DNA from: Crambe crambe
Taxonomy: Eukaryota > Porifera > Demospongiae > Poecilosclerida > Crambeidae
Assembly: GCA_963924555.1 (NCBI GenBank)
Contig: OZ004585.1
Coordinates: 5,283,488 to 5,347,487 of the forward strand
Length of the DNA: 64,000 bases
Direction: 5' to 3'
Below, in pieces: positions 10,237-21,441 of this stretch. Under the pieces are notes generated by a model that did not search any database, was not told where the DNA came from, and was given only the letters and a program-made list of their open reading frames with translations. The position numbers and the translations under genes are program-made. Position 1 is the first letter of the stretch. Each line of letters opens with the position of its first letter.

Positions 10237-11040
10237 CACGTGATATAGATACAGCCTAGAAAGTTGGTCAGGGTGATATCTGTTTTATGATAACAATGCC
10301 CAAATAAGGCTATAAATAGGTTATACCACAACCATACAGCCTTCATAGTTGTGGAATATCCTATAGTAAGTGTGATTATGTGCACCTGCACTATAGAGAA
10401 GCTTGACCAAAGCTTACAGATTTTGTTTAAGGCCACTATTTTGTTGATCATAAGTTTCTCATCAGATGGTTTTGTTTAGACTGATGCGGGGGCGGGCGGC
10501 ATAGTATAAGCCATTATGTCATTATTTTGATAGTTTTATTCAGTCCTCATTTTCTTGGAAAAACTACAGGAGTTGATACAATCAGAAGTGATGCGGTATA
10601 GAAATTCAATTATAATGGCCAAATCCTGTAGGTAGAGTAAACTAATGCGGGCGGGTATGAGATACTTGTAATCAACCAACTAAAGGTATAATAATATATG
10701 CTGATAAGTAGGTCTTTGGCTATAGCTTGAACAAAAATGACATTAGCTACAAGCATAATTAAAGAATAAAGCTGGGATTAAAGAACAGAATAATAGGGAA
10801 GCAAAAAAAGCATAATTGTGCCAGGCCCTATAGAGTGAGGTTTTGCAGAACTAGCCATGTTATGATAAAGGTATACAGTAGTGGTCAAGGCTATTGTGCT
10901 CAACTACTCACTCTTCCTTATAAGGAACACTCTAAGCACTCTATATGCAAGATCACTACTGCAATCTAAACCCTGCAACAGGAATTCCAAAATTTACATA
11001 GTCCCTTTCAAGTATCCCAAATCCTACGTAAATTTTGGTT
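10237..11040. repeat. Segmental duplication, copy A (upstream part)
   Basis: Segments 10,240-10,450 and 10,690-11,030 reappear in the same order at 17,455-17,630 and 17,640-17,965, with 10,460-10,690 missing from the second copy. In copy B this block is joined directly to the EF-hand gene copy, whereas here the gene lies 2.9 kb further right. Non-coding. The part 10,960-11,160 also contains a hairpin MITE remnant (CAAAATTTACATAG...GTAAATTTTGG). Confidence 0.85.
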
Positions 11041-13930
11041 TTGCTGTTCTGCAAGATCACTGCAATCTAAACCCTGTAACAAAATGGCAAAGCCAAAATT
11101 TACACAGTCCTTGGAAAAGGAAGCTATTGGTTTTTGCTGTTCTGCAACTGCAATCTACAGGAGTGTGCTGACACTGAGTGGACTCTGGACTGCATAGACA
11201 ACTGGGCTAATAATTATAGTATACAACATGTTTTTCAGGAGTATGGGGTGTTGTCTACACTGTATACTAATGCTGTCCATCAATTTATATTGCAACAAGC
11301 ATGAAGCACAGTGCTGGTATTATACTATACATGCAGTATACAGTTTGTACTATACCTGCATGCAATCACTACAGTGCAATATAATATTTAACCGTTAAAT
11401 GAAACTCAGTTCTCAGCACTTAATCTCATAATAGTTACATGAATTAATTACACCTGTGACCACTACTTTCCACCTTAATTAAACCTATAGTGCTCCACCA
11501 TTTACACAATCAATACTGTACAGTCACAAAAGGGAAGTCATACCTGGCCACAAATTAGTGTCCTCATAATTAGCATTTAATCTACCCAGTAATTAAATGA
11601 ATGGCTCTATAGTATCCCTAGCCCTAGCTCTAGCCATTGGCCCACTTACAAGAACGGACACTCATGTCATGGATTCTAGATTCAAGCTATCTGGTTGTTA
11701 ATGTGTTATTACATGTAGCCACTGTACTGCAGGCCTTCCATATACATAGGTGTAGCACTGGGTCTTTATAAGCAACACATCTTTCACATTCTGATGGTCT
11801 CACTTCAGGGAGAGTCTACAACTGTAAGGTCCATTAATGCAGTTTACATAACTTTAATCACCTCCCATATTTTTCATACCTTTCAGGTTACAGGTATTAT
11901 GGGGGAGAGCCTAACCAGCGAGACTACTTGCCTGACCAATGCTGATTATAGTTTCATGACTCAAACAGCCAACAGCTAGCTAATTGCACAAGCAGGGGGG
12001 GGGGGGGGGACAAAAAGCCCATTGCAAGTTTGGATTGCCAATCAACAACATATTAATTAGGCAGTAGTTTATCGATGAATTATAAGGCTAGTGATAGGAA
12101 ATGTATACGTATGAATACAGCCAGTCCTTATGTGGACATAAAAATAGGGTGCCATGTGTGTCAATAGTAATATTTACTTGACATTAATAATAGAGCACTC
12201 CATATATAAATGCAGAACTGAGTTGCTCCATTAAAAAAAATTGTTTGAACTCCATTTCATTAATGTCATGATAATGAAATTGCATTTTCATAAAGGGTGC
12301 CATGCACTGGCATGGGAACAGGAGTGGCCAGGGCCACCATTAATTTTTTTGAGGAATGTGTCAAAAATAATATTTTTTGTATGTCCCCATATATTTATAA
12401 ATAAAGTATCATAAGTATATAGCTAAGTGTAGTAAAAGTCCACTATTCCAGTCCAGTATTCCATTCCACTTTTCCCAATCCACTGACCCCTTGGTAGTCA
12501 GGGTTCAATTGTACATGTGAGACTAATAGACCAAAATTTTGTTAGCTATTAAAAAGAATACTGTGTCTATTGTTTCTCAAGGAATTGTCACTATCCAATA
12601 CTCCAGCAATTCCAGAGTGGATGAAACCATTGGTGATGAATTGGGGTTTGTTGGCCATGTATTACTAATCTGCCATCTCTACTAGCCATAAATTCTTTCA
12701 TTACTGTCATACTCATGCCAATTGGTTTTAGTTCCAAACTCTCTTATTCTTTACTTCTGCGTAGCTACCACTGCTGGAACTTACCGCTGAAAAATTCTTT
12801 AGCTGGTTTATTGATCACTATAATTCCTTGCTATTGAGTTATAAGTGGCAAATTCCAGCCAAGCAGCTATAAGAAACTGTAATGCATAAGCCTAGGAACT
12901 ACAATCCACTTTGATTATTCAAGCTCCTACAGCAAAACTGCTGTGCATTATGCAAGTTCAAAGCAACATAAGCCTGGGGGATTTTGGAGTGTAGACCTAG
13001 TTATCAAGTTATCAATGATGAGAGTCAGCTCACTCACTCTACCCTACATTTCTGTGTCTTAATGCAAATCACCCCAATAAGTGTCCACATTGAGAAGTTC
13101 CATACACTACAGCTATAATAATAATTCTATCTATGCTTTGTATTCTGTAGTACCTGAAGAAAACCAAGAGGCTATCACACATGAACAGAATTAATGATTA
13201 ACAATTATTTTCAAATCTTATAGTAGTAGTAGTAGTAGTAGTAGTACGTAGTAGCAGTTAATTAATTGTATGTACAACATACGTAGCTATAGCTATTATC
13301 ATTTTTTCGTAAAATTATTCTAAGTTGATAACAGTAATGCGGTTCAAACTAATTTACTGGTTGACCATAATGAAAACATCAACTAGCAGTGGCAGCTGCT
13401 CAGCTGACTATGTATATAAACATAGATGCATGCATGCAGAGCTTGGAAACGAGTGAGAGATGTAGAGAAGCTATTTAGTTACTTTTCCCGTAAGTGACAC
13501 AAAAGATGTTTTCTCTGCTGTTACTCTGGGCTATTCCTATTATCAGTTAGTGTCTATAAGCTATCAGAAGTGCAAAACGCAAATGTGCAAACAAATGCCA
13601 AGCACACTAGTTTTTTAGCCATGTGTGTAAAGTGGCATCTAACAGGAGAATGGTACCAGCTTCAGATCCCAAACTTGGAGAATTCGAAGAAAGAGTACTC
13701 GTAAGCATGCTAACCAAATGTACAGTTCATTTGTTGTTTTACTTGGAAGAAACGTGCACAAATAGTGATGCACCGTGGCACAGCTCAGCTCCGTAGTTAA
13801 GTGTTGTGGCCAAGTACCGGGAAATTAAAATGAGAAAACCATGCGTTTTTTATTACGTGCGCGGTTCGACTGATGGGCGGCGCTATAATAGTCGAACTAG
13901 ACTCGAGCTATAGCAGGATTCAGCAGTCAA
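11041..13930. other. Long gene-free stretch upstream of the EF-hand gene
   Basis: No coding exon recognised. It holds a run of 15 G (11,995-12,009), a TAG trinucleotide repeat (about 13,218-13,250), repeated AGTCCAGTATTCC-type sequence near 12.45 kb, and AT-rich spacer. The part nearest the gene (13,840-13,930) is GC-richer (GTGCGCGGTTCG, GGGCGGCGCTATAATAG) and may be the gene's promoter. This whole stretch is absent from the duplicate copy. Confidence 0.5.
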
Positions 13931-13958
13931 CAGTGATCGAGTGCAGGATTCAGTCATC

Positions 13959-14531
13959 ATGAGTACTCAGACAGTTCAAGATTTTCTTAGCAATGCAAAT
14001 TGGTGCAAACGAATTGATAACTGGTTCAACGATGTGGATCGTGATAAAAGTGGATTCGTGGAGAGGAAGGATTGGTTTATCGCGATTGAAAAACTGGAAG
14101 AACTCTTACCGGATCGCAAAGAATTTACTGCTATAGCACGACAACGTACAGACGAATACTTAGATTCCCTTCAGCTGACTGCAGGAATGAAAGCTGACAA
14201 AGCAAAGTTTAAGGAGCTCTCTGCTTCTTATGCAATAAAAGAAGGTGAAATATTCAAAAGGGGAGAATTTACAACCCTGGAAAAACTAATGCATTCTATA
14301 TTTGATGTCTTAGACACAAATTCAAATGGATATTTAAGCTTTGATGAATATAAAATCTTAACAGCTTCTTTCAACAATGATGATGAAAAATCAGCTAAGG
14401 CTACTTTTGCTCTTCTTGACAAAAGCAAGGATGGTCGGCTTGACAAGAAGGAGTATGGATCTTCATTATTTAAGTTTTCTTTAATGCTTGAAGATAAATC
14501 CACAGAAGGACTACTTGGAGACCGGTACTGA
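13959..14531 (+). CDS. EF-hand calcium-binding protein, SCP/calexcitin-like
   Basis: Intronless 190-residue cytosolic-type protein starting MSTQTVQDF and ending GDRY. Three canonical 12-residue EF loops are visible: residues 27-38 (D-R-D-K-S-G-F-V..D, with D instead of E at position 12), 119-130 (D-T-N-S-N-G-Y-L..E) and 154-165 (D-K-S-K-D-G-R-L..E). A fourth, degenerate hand probably occupies residues about 65-95, giving the four-hand plan and size of sarcoplasmic calcium-binding proteins, calexcitins and related luciferin-binding or photoprotein-like proteins; the exact subfamily cannot be fixed by eye. No signal peptide or membrane segment. I chose the ATG at 13,959; an in-frame GTG upstream is not needed. 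The 3' UTR runs to about 14.78 kb, defined by homology with the duplicate. A frameshifted copy lies at 17,987. Confidence 0.93.
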   Translation: MSTQTVQDFLSNANWCKRIDNWFNDVDRDKSGFVERKDWFIAIEKLEELLPDRKEFTAIARQRTDEYLDSLQLTAGMKADKAKFKELSASYAIKEGEIFKRGEFTTLEKLMHSIFDVLDTNSNGYLSFDEYKILTASFNNDDEKSAKATFALLDKSKDGRLDKKEYGSSLFKFSLMLEDKSTEGLLGDRY

Positions 14532-14782
14532 GAGCCGGATTGAATCTGCTAAACAATTGTTAGTAGCTAATTGAACTTTGCATGCTGAGTTGTAGGGAAC
14601 ATTATTTGTATAGCTATTTCTGTTTGAAAAATCAAAGTTCTTACCTCTCAGACATTATATTATAGGGACATTTCAGTCTATATAACAGATTTCTACTTCC
14701 TTTCAAACAGTGCCTGCATGTTACAGCAGATTGCAGTGTTCCATCAGAGCCTCCAACAATACTGTATTTTTACCTAACAAAG
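14532..14782 (+). other. 3' flank/UTR of the EF-hand gene; holds an empty insertion site
   Basis: Collinear with 18,559-18,642 plus 21,437-21,600 in the duplicate. ATTTC at 14,616-14,620 is the single-copy, uninterrupted target of the hAT-like element present in the duplicate. Homology between copies ends at TTTTTACCTAACA, close to 14,782. Confidence 0.8.
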
Positions 14783-14800
14783 GGCTAGAGCCCCCCCAAA

Positions 14801-15690
14801 AGAGGTGCTAAGTGGATTGTAGGCGCTTGGCTTTCTAAGTGCTTGTGGTAAGCATTATACAGCCTCCTATGTATGCAGCTGCAATATCTTAGTAAGTCAA
14901 AGTACAAATGACTTTCACCAACTGCTTCGCTCGCCGATTGAATATGTTACACCATAGACTATAGAGGTTCCAGAATGGACTGGAAATGATTAATTACATC
15001 CGCCTTGCGGTGTTCCGTATATTTATGGTAATACTTATCGGATATTGTATTCTGGGCCGGCTGTTTCCATCAATTAATTAACTGTCTAGTGAATTTCTAC
15101 AACCAAATATGTACCCCAAATGGATAAAAACAATACCATGCAACACTGCAAACTTTATATGAACTGCTTATATTACAGTATGAGCTGGATAGGTTAAACT
15201 TGGTCCTAGAAAATTACGCAAAGCAGGTATACTATTTGACAAAGAAAGGTGTAGTAGTTAGTAACAATGTAGTAGAAAGTTGATATGTATCTTTTAAAAC
15301 AATTTACTAACATGTACTTCAAGTCCTCAACCACATTAACTATGGATGATAGAACTACTTCAGGAGATAAAATTACACAAAGTATTTATATGCAATTTTA
15401 ACTGCTAGAGCACACTTTAACTCGAGTTTTGCTCTGACAATAATCCCAGGGTCTTGGCATCTTGTAGTATAGTCTCCCTGGCAGAGTTCAGCCTCTTCAT
15501 AGCCACTTATAAGCTTGTACGGTTAACCACTAAAGTGATCTTTCCTGTTCATGGAGATACAGCTGCAGCGCAATAGGCGCAACACGGATATCACACGACC
15601 GGAAGTGCTTGTTAATATTAATTTAATAGGCGTTTCCAGTCCATGTAGGAACCTATATAGTCTATGGTTACACGAACATACCCTAGTTAT
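14801..15690. repeat. Dispersed repeat, copy 2, interrupted by an insertion
   Basis: 14,801-14,952 and 15,667-15,690 together equal the uninterrupted repeat at 4,370-4,575. The break is caused by the element at 14,953-15,666. Confidence 0.85.
14953..15666. mobile_element. 714 bp element with GTTACAC target duplication
   Basis: The left end CATAGACTATAGAGGTTCC and the right end in reverse complement CATAGACTATATAGGTTCC are inverted repeats that extend to ATGGACTGGAAA. GTTACAC occurs on both sides (14,946-14,952 and 15,667-15,673) but only once in the paralogous empty site at 4,543-4,549, which fixes both borders. The interior has no recognisable coding sequence. A 7 bp duplication does not by itself identify the superfamily. 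Confidence 0.85.
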
Positions 15691-16030
15691 TCTTATAGAC
15701 CACGCCCACTAGTACATTTTCCCCATAGACCAGCCGTTGAATAAATCCTCTTATATTCAACGGTATACTACGCATGCGCAGATTAGCCTAGTAACCTTTT
15801 TGGCCGACATTTCTGAAGATGATAGGCAAGCTTAATTGAATCTTACAGCGGTTTATCGAAGTGCATTAGTTGTTTGTAGGGCCCGGTAGGCTGCTAGGCT
15901 TATCTAAAGTGCTTCGTGGTGAGTATTACAGGTTCTCATAACAGCTTCCTACAGACGTATGTTTATATGATGGCTATAAACACTCCTTAGACTTGTTAGT
16001 TGTGACATATGTAGTGCACTGTAAGAATAA
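15691..16030. other. Non-coding stretch
   Basis: Contains TACGCATGCGCAG (about 15,772), an NRF1-like motif, and short direct repeats. No gene seen. Confidence 0.4.
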
Positions 16031-16033
16031 ATC

Positions 16034-16134
16034 ACTTATTACACTCGTCAGCTGTGAGATATGGCGAGATATTTCACTCGCCTTCGGCTCGTGAAATATC
16101 TCCCAAATATCTCACGCTGACTCGTGTAATAAGT
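16034..16134. repeat. Hairpin element, about 45 bp arms
   Basis: ACTTATTACACTCGTCAGC at the left pairs with GCTGACTCGTGTAATAAGT at the right, and the inner GAGATATTTCAC pairs with GTGAAATATCTC around a TCGCCTTCGGCTCG loop. Likely a small palindromic MITE. Confidence 0.8.
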
Positions 16135-16204
16135 CTTATATATATATTTAAAATTTCAATGAGTCATGACCTGAGAGTCAGCTCGCTCGCTGCACTCGCT
16201 CGCT

Positions 16205-16530
16205 GCAATTACACATTACAGTAGCTCGGTGAAAAAAGTGGAGCTGCCATGGCCATCTCTGCCACCCCACTTCCTACGCCACTAAATTTACATGATGCAC
16301 TACTGTCTTTTGATTTATGGACAAGCTAGCTGTTACAGCAATAGCAAAACCTAAATTTATATAGCCTCCTTTCAAAATTAATGATATCAATTCTACTTGT
16401 TTTGGCTTTGGCTTCTGGATTTCCTGTTGCTCTGATCTGTATCTTCCAGAAGGACATGCTGCACTTAATTATGAACAAGAGATATATAAAATTAAATTCT
16501 ACATGCCAGGCAACCAACAACTGTCTGGCC
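16205..16530. repeat. Dispersed repeat, copy 2 (copy 1 at 5.09-5.38 kb)
   Basis: Starts ACACATTACAGTAGCTCGG and follows 5,090-5,375 almost base for base, with small indels. Non-coding. Confidence 0.75.
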
Positions 16531-16604
16531 TTTGAAGTAGCCACAATATACTAGAATTACAACTGGTGGCTTCCCTTTGATGTAGCACTCGAATAGGCTG
16601 TAAT

Positions 16605-17345
16605 TACTAATATTACATCTTCCCTCATCAGTTCACATGCCAAATTGCAGTAGTTTATAATTGCACTCCTACATCTGAGCATGTGCAGACTAAATGACAC
16701 TTGTTGTCTTGTGCAAAAAATGGTATAAGGCCATACAATCTATAGCTACTAGATGAAGGTATGTTTACCGCTTGTAAAAGCTATTCATATTAGTCTGCAC
16801 ATGCTCAGATGTAGGAGTGCAATTATAAACTATGCATGCAAACTGATGAGGGAAGATAATTGCAGTAATTACTCTTATGTAGTAATTTATTTACCACTAG
16901 AAGTGCATATCATCCTGCATACCTCTGAATGACACTTGTTGTCTTGCACAAAAAATGCATAAGGCCATACGATGAAGGTATGTTTGCTGCTTGTAAAAAA
17001 GCTATTCAAATTTAGTCAAATTCTACCCTCCCTTCCATTCCGCTTCCCTCCCTCCCCGTACAAAACTATCCTAGGAAGTACATACAGGTTCAAAGCTTCC
17101 ATACACCAGTGACACCACCTGTATCTGGGTGTCTGACTGGACCACTGGACTGGAGGGAGGGAAGTGGAATGGAGGGGAGGGTAAAAATTTCCAACTAGTA
17201 GCAAATTTATTTATTTATGCTAGCAGCAAACATACCTTCATCTACATTCTATGGCCTTTGTGCAAGACAACAAGTGTCATTCAGAGGTATGCAGGATGAT
17301 ATGTACTTCTAGTGGTAGACAAATTACTAGTGTGCACAGCTACAC
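16605..17345. repeat. Nested foldback elements
   Basis: Three inverted repeats are stacked. First, about 16,613-16,860: CTTCCCTCATCAGTT...AACTGATGAGGGAAG and CACTCCTACATCTGAGCATG with its complement. Second, about 16,880-17,340: ACCACTAGAAGTGCATATCA and ACACTTGTTGTCTTG with complements near 17.26-17.32 kb. Third, inside the second, about 17,025-17,190: ACCCTCCCTTCCATTCCGCT against GGAATGGAGGGGAGGGT. The second also shares the TGACACTTGTTGTCTTG segment with the loop of the first. The nesting implies successive insertions of a related foldback family. No coding content. Confidence 0.75.
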
Positions 17346-17377
17346 TTCCATAATTTCACATGTGCCGGGTGAAAGGG

Positions 17378-17437
17378 CAGTCCAGTAGTCCAGTCCAGTA
17401 GTCCAGTCCAGTAGTCCAGTCCAGTAGTCCAGTCCAC
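17378..17437. repeat. Minisatellite of AGTCCAGTAGTCC type
   Basis: Four near-identical units of CAGTCCAGTAGTC, followed by sequence that joins the duplicated block at about 17,450. Confidence 0.85.
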
Positions 17438-17449
17438 CGATTGTATACA

Positions 17450-17966
17450 CCCTGATATAGATACAGCCTAGAAAGTTGGTCAGGGTGATATCTGTTTTAT
17501 GATAACAATGCCCAAATAAGGCTATAAATAGGTTATACCACAACCATACAGCCTTCATAGTTGTGGAATAACATTATGTGCACCTGCACTATAGAGAAGC
17601 TTGACCAAAGCTTACAGATTTTGTTTAAGGCTATAATATTATTATATGCTGATAAGTAGGTCTTTGGCTATAGCTTGAACAAAAATATGACATTAGCTAC
17701 AAGCATAATTAAAGAATAAAGCTGCATGGGATTAAAGAACAGAATAATAGGGAAGCAAAAAAAGCATAATTGTGCCAGGCCCTATAGAGTGAGGTTTTGC
17801 AGAATCTTTGCAACAGAACTGCTTCTACCCATGTTATGATAAAGGTATACGGTAGTGGTCAAGGCTATTGTGCTCAACTACTCACTCTTCCTTATAAGGA
17901 ACACTCTAAGCACTCGAAACCCTGCAACAGGAAATCTAAAATTTACATGAGTCCTTTTCAAGTATC
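17450..17966. repeat. Segmental duplication, copy B (upstream part)
   Basis: Follows 10,240-10,450 and 10,690-11,030. At about 17,965 (TTTCAAGTAT|CGAGTG) the sequence jumps to the equivalent of 13,937, just upstream of the EF-hand start, so 2.9 kb of presumed 5' regulatory DNA is missing in this copy. Confidence 0.85.
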
Positions 17967-17986
17967 GAGTGTAGGATTCAGTCATC

Positions 17987-18558
17987 ATGAGTACTCAGAC
18001 AGTTCAAGATTTTCTTAGCAATGCAAATTGGTGCAAACGAATTGATAACTGGTTCAACGATGTGGATCGTGATAAAAGTGGATTCGTGGAGAGGAAGGAT
18101 TGGTTTATCGCGATTGAAAAACTGGAAGAACTCTTACCGGACCGCAAAGAATTTACTGCTATAGCACGACAACGTACAGACGAATACTTAGATTCCCTTC
18201 AGTTGACTGCAGGAATGAAAGCTGACAAAGCAAAGTTTAAGGAGCTCTCTGCTTCTTATGTAATAAAAGAAGGTGAAATATTCAAAAGGGGAGAATTTAC
18301 AACCCTGGAAAAACTAATGCATTCTATATTCGATGTCTTAGACACAAATTCAAATGGATATTAAGCTTTGACGAGTATAAAATCTTAACAGCTTCTTTCA
18401 ACAATGATGATGAAAAATCAGCTAAGGCTACTTTTGCTCTTCTTGATAAAAGCAAGGATGGTCGGCTTGACAAGAAGGAGTATGGATCTTCATTATTTAA
18501 GTTTTCATTAATGCTTGAAGATAAATCCACAGAAGGACTACTTGGAGACCGATACTGA
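17987..18558 (+). pseudogene. Frameshifted duplicate of the EF-hand gene
   Basis: Nearly identical to 13,959-14,531 from start codon to stop. One T is missing at about 18,360 (GGATATTAAG against GGATATTTAAG), which creates TAA at 18,362-18,364 in the middle of the third EF loop; residues 1-125 remain open and the rest is intact only in another frame. Substitutions are few and include a valine for alanine just before the KEGEIFKRGE segment, so the duplication is recent. It has lost the upstream region of the parent and its 3' UTR carries the hAT-like insertion. A truncated two-hand product is possible but would lack the third and fourth calcium sites. Confidence 0.93.
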
Positions 18559-18642
18559 GAGCCAGATTGAATCTGCCAAACAATTGTTAAAATTGAACTT
18601 TGCATGCTGAGTTGTAGAGAATATTATTTGTATAGCTATTTC

Positions 18643-21436
18643 CAGGGGGGTAATTCCTGGGGGGCTGGGGGGGCTGTGGCCCCCCCAACTTTTGGTCAAC
18701 ATTAATTTTCACATAACACATACATTCAGTCAAGTGTGCATGTGAAATGAACTACATGCCTATTCCAGACCACATGTATTTGGAAACCACATGTATTTGG
18801 AAGCAGCTGCCAAGTCCTTGCTTAGTTTTTGTCAAAGTGCACCCAAGAGACTAAGGGAATCTGAGGAGAAGGCTGATGATCAAGACCAAGAATCAGATGA
18901 CTCCAATTGCCAAGATGCACAGGTTGCAGTGGCAAAAGAATCTGAAGTAGTAAGTCATTTAAACAAACATGATATTTAGCTATATTACTTGAAAAGCTGA
19001 AATAGAAAGTAAAAAACAAGCATTAGCTAGACTCTTTGTGTTTCTCAGGTGCAGAAACCTGAAGCCAGTAGAATATCCTCAACTCTGAATGTCCTTCCTC
19101 AAAATCCTTACCAACCAGTTAATATCAAATACCCTAAAACCAAAATGGATCATCAACAAGCTTTCCAACCAGCCTGGTACTCACAATTTTCATGGCTGCA
19201 TTATCTTCCAAGTTCAGATTCTATAATTTGCCACACTTGTGCCACAGCCAATTTGAAGGGACTGCTTCATCTTGACACAAGATCTGAAAGCTCATTCTTG
19301 TCTGATGGGTTCAGAAATTGGAAAAATGCTCTTTGTAAAAACAAGGGTTTCCGTAAACATGAGAGGTCACTATGTCACAAACATGCAGTTACTCAGTTAA
19401 CTCAACCAGGTCACATTGATGAACAGCTGAAGGAGCAACTTAAGAGTCAAAAGGAGGAAAATAGGAACTGCCTCCTGAAAATTATCCAAAGTATATCCTA
19501 TCTTGCCCGCCAAGGTATTGCCCTTCGTAAGGGCAAGCAAGAGGAGGAGTCAAATTTCAAGCAGCTCCTCCTTCTCCAAGCTGAAGATGATAAAGTGCTT
19601 CAAAGGTGGATTGGAAATTCTTATGACAAGCATTTTAGCTCAGGTGCTCAGAATGAAATACTACAAATCATGGCTCTGAAAGTGCTGCGTGGTATAGCAA
19701 GTGACATAGCTGAATCTGGATACTACAGTATCATGGCTGATGAGACTACTGATGCAAACAACATTGAACAACTTGTAATTTGTATACGTTGGGTGGACAA
19801 GGAGATGACAGTACATGAGGTCTGATGCCAGTTGCTCAGACAAATGCAGATACAATTGTCTCTTGCATAAAAGATGTGCTGCTGCGTATGAACCTCAGAA
19901 TTCAAGATGCCCGTGGGCAGTGCTACGATGGGGATGTTCAACCATGACTGGAACCAAAAATGGGGTTGCTGCGCAAATCAAGAAACTGAATGGAAAATGT
20001 CTGCTAACACACTGCTACTGCCATGCACTCACTAAACCTTGCTGTTGGAGATACAATAAAAAATATTCCACTGCTGAAAGATATGCTTGATATGGCTTAT
20101 GAAATCACTAAATTAATAAAGAAGAGTCCTAAAAGAGAGGCAAAATTCCGTAGAAAACAAGCAGAAATTCTGGGGCAAATGGAACATAATCTCCATGTTG
20201 ATGATATTGACTCACCAACTCTGAAAATACTCTGCCCAACAAGGTGGACTGTCCGAGCTGCATCACTGAGTGCTATTCTGAAAAACTATGGAACTTTAAT
20301 GAAGCTGTGGGACTGGTCACAAGACAATGTCAGTGACTCTGACATGAAGGCAAGAATAGCTAATTGGAGTTCAGACTAAAATGCAAACTTTTAGTTTCTT
20401 CTATGGACTTCAGCTTGGCATATTAGTACTTTCCCATTCAGACAACCTCAGCACTAGCCTTCAGAGGGCAGAGCTATGTGCAGTGGATGCTCAACAGAAT
20501 GCCAAGCTTTCTGTCCGTGTTCTTCGAGGTATACGATCGGACAGGGATGCAAGCCTTCATTGGGCCAAGGTCACCCAAGCTGCTGCAAAGTTGGAGTTAC
20601 AAGCACCTTCACTTCCACGTCGCCGTAATATGCCATCAAGGTATTTGGAGGGTAATGCTCAACCTGAGCACCATTCCAATGTAGAGAACTTTTACCGCCA
20701 GATCTATTTTGAAACTGTGGACACTGTAGCTAGCTGCATTGAAGAGCGTTTCAATCAAAAGGATTACACCATGTACGCAAACTGAGAGCAGGTTCTTGTG
20801 AAAGGAGCATTGGGGAAAATTGTCTCATGCACAAGAAGTTGACCAACTGTGTGAATTCTACACTGAGTTTGACCCTGATACCTTACGGATTCAGCTATCT
20901 ATAATGGCTGAGTCCTATCACAGTTTCACTCAAGGAGAACAGGTTGATACATTGCACAATGTCATAGATTTCCTCGAAAAGAACAAAAAGATCTGGTCCC
21001 TCATACCAGAGGTCATATCCTTGGTCAAGATTGTTCTGGTTATGCCAGCAACAAACGCCAGCTCTGAACGTGCCTTCAGTGCACTGAGAAGGGTGAAGTC
21101 TTATCTCCGTACAACAATGTCAAACAACCGCCTCAATCATCTTATGACATGCACAGTGCATAAGGAGCTGGTGAAGAAACTACACCTCAAGCAAGTCACC
21201 AATGACTTTGTGGATAAAGTAGAGAGGTGCTCATCCATCTTCGGCCACTTTTCCACATAGCAGTAATAGAATGTAAATGCTACTCTAACTTACGCTATAG
21301 CTAATTATAGTCATTATCTGGTCAATCATGACACATATTCATGTACCACAGCATCCACCCACCCTTGTCCACATTGGTAACCAGCAATGCGGCTGCTTTT
21401 GGCCCCCCCAACTTTCAGATGGAAATTACCCCCCTG
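18643..21436 (+). mobile_element. hAT-like DNA transposon, 2.8 kb, ATTTC target duplication
   Basis: Ends are CAGGGGGGTAATT (left) and its complement AATTACCCCCCTG (right). ATTTC flanks both ends (18,638-18,642 and 21,437-21,441) while the paralogous locus at 14,616-14,620 has it once with no insert, giving exact borders. A GGCCCCCCCAACTTT segment is repeated in direct orientation near both ends. The CAGGG-type terminus and the encoded protein point to the hAT superfamily; 5 bp duplications are shorter than the usual 8 of that superfamily but are reported for some subgroups. The transposase is decayed, so this copy is not autonomous. Confidence 0.93.
18791..21260 (+). pseudogene. Decayed hAT-family transposase with TTF-type zinc finger
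   Basis: Exon 1 (18,791-18,949, acidic) splices by GTAAGT...TTTCTCAG into an exon starting at 19,049. Next come a TTF-type zinc finger (FQPAWY..F.WL, C-x2-C, FRNWK, HERS.CH), the DUF4371/RNase H-like region (ADETTDANNIEQL, CYDG..TMTGTKNGVA, CPTRWTVRAASL) and the hAT dimerisation domain (MPATNASSERAFSALRRVKS) near 21,040-21,100. Frame breaks are seen near 19,818, 19,925, 20,030, 20,375 and 20,790, so no full protein can be made. The architecture is that of invertebrate zinc-finger hAT transposases related to ZMYM1/ZNF862-like proteins; no host role is indicated. Confidence 0.9.
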
Positions 21437-21441
21437 ATTTC

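Noticed and set aside
14228..14503. Antisense open frame across the EF-hand gene
   Set aside because: Shadow frame opposite a well-supported coding sequence.
18791..21260. hAT-like protein considered as a domesticated host gene
   Set aside because: At least five frame breaks, intact terminal repeats and a target duplication show an ordinary decayed transposon.
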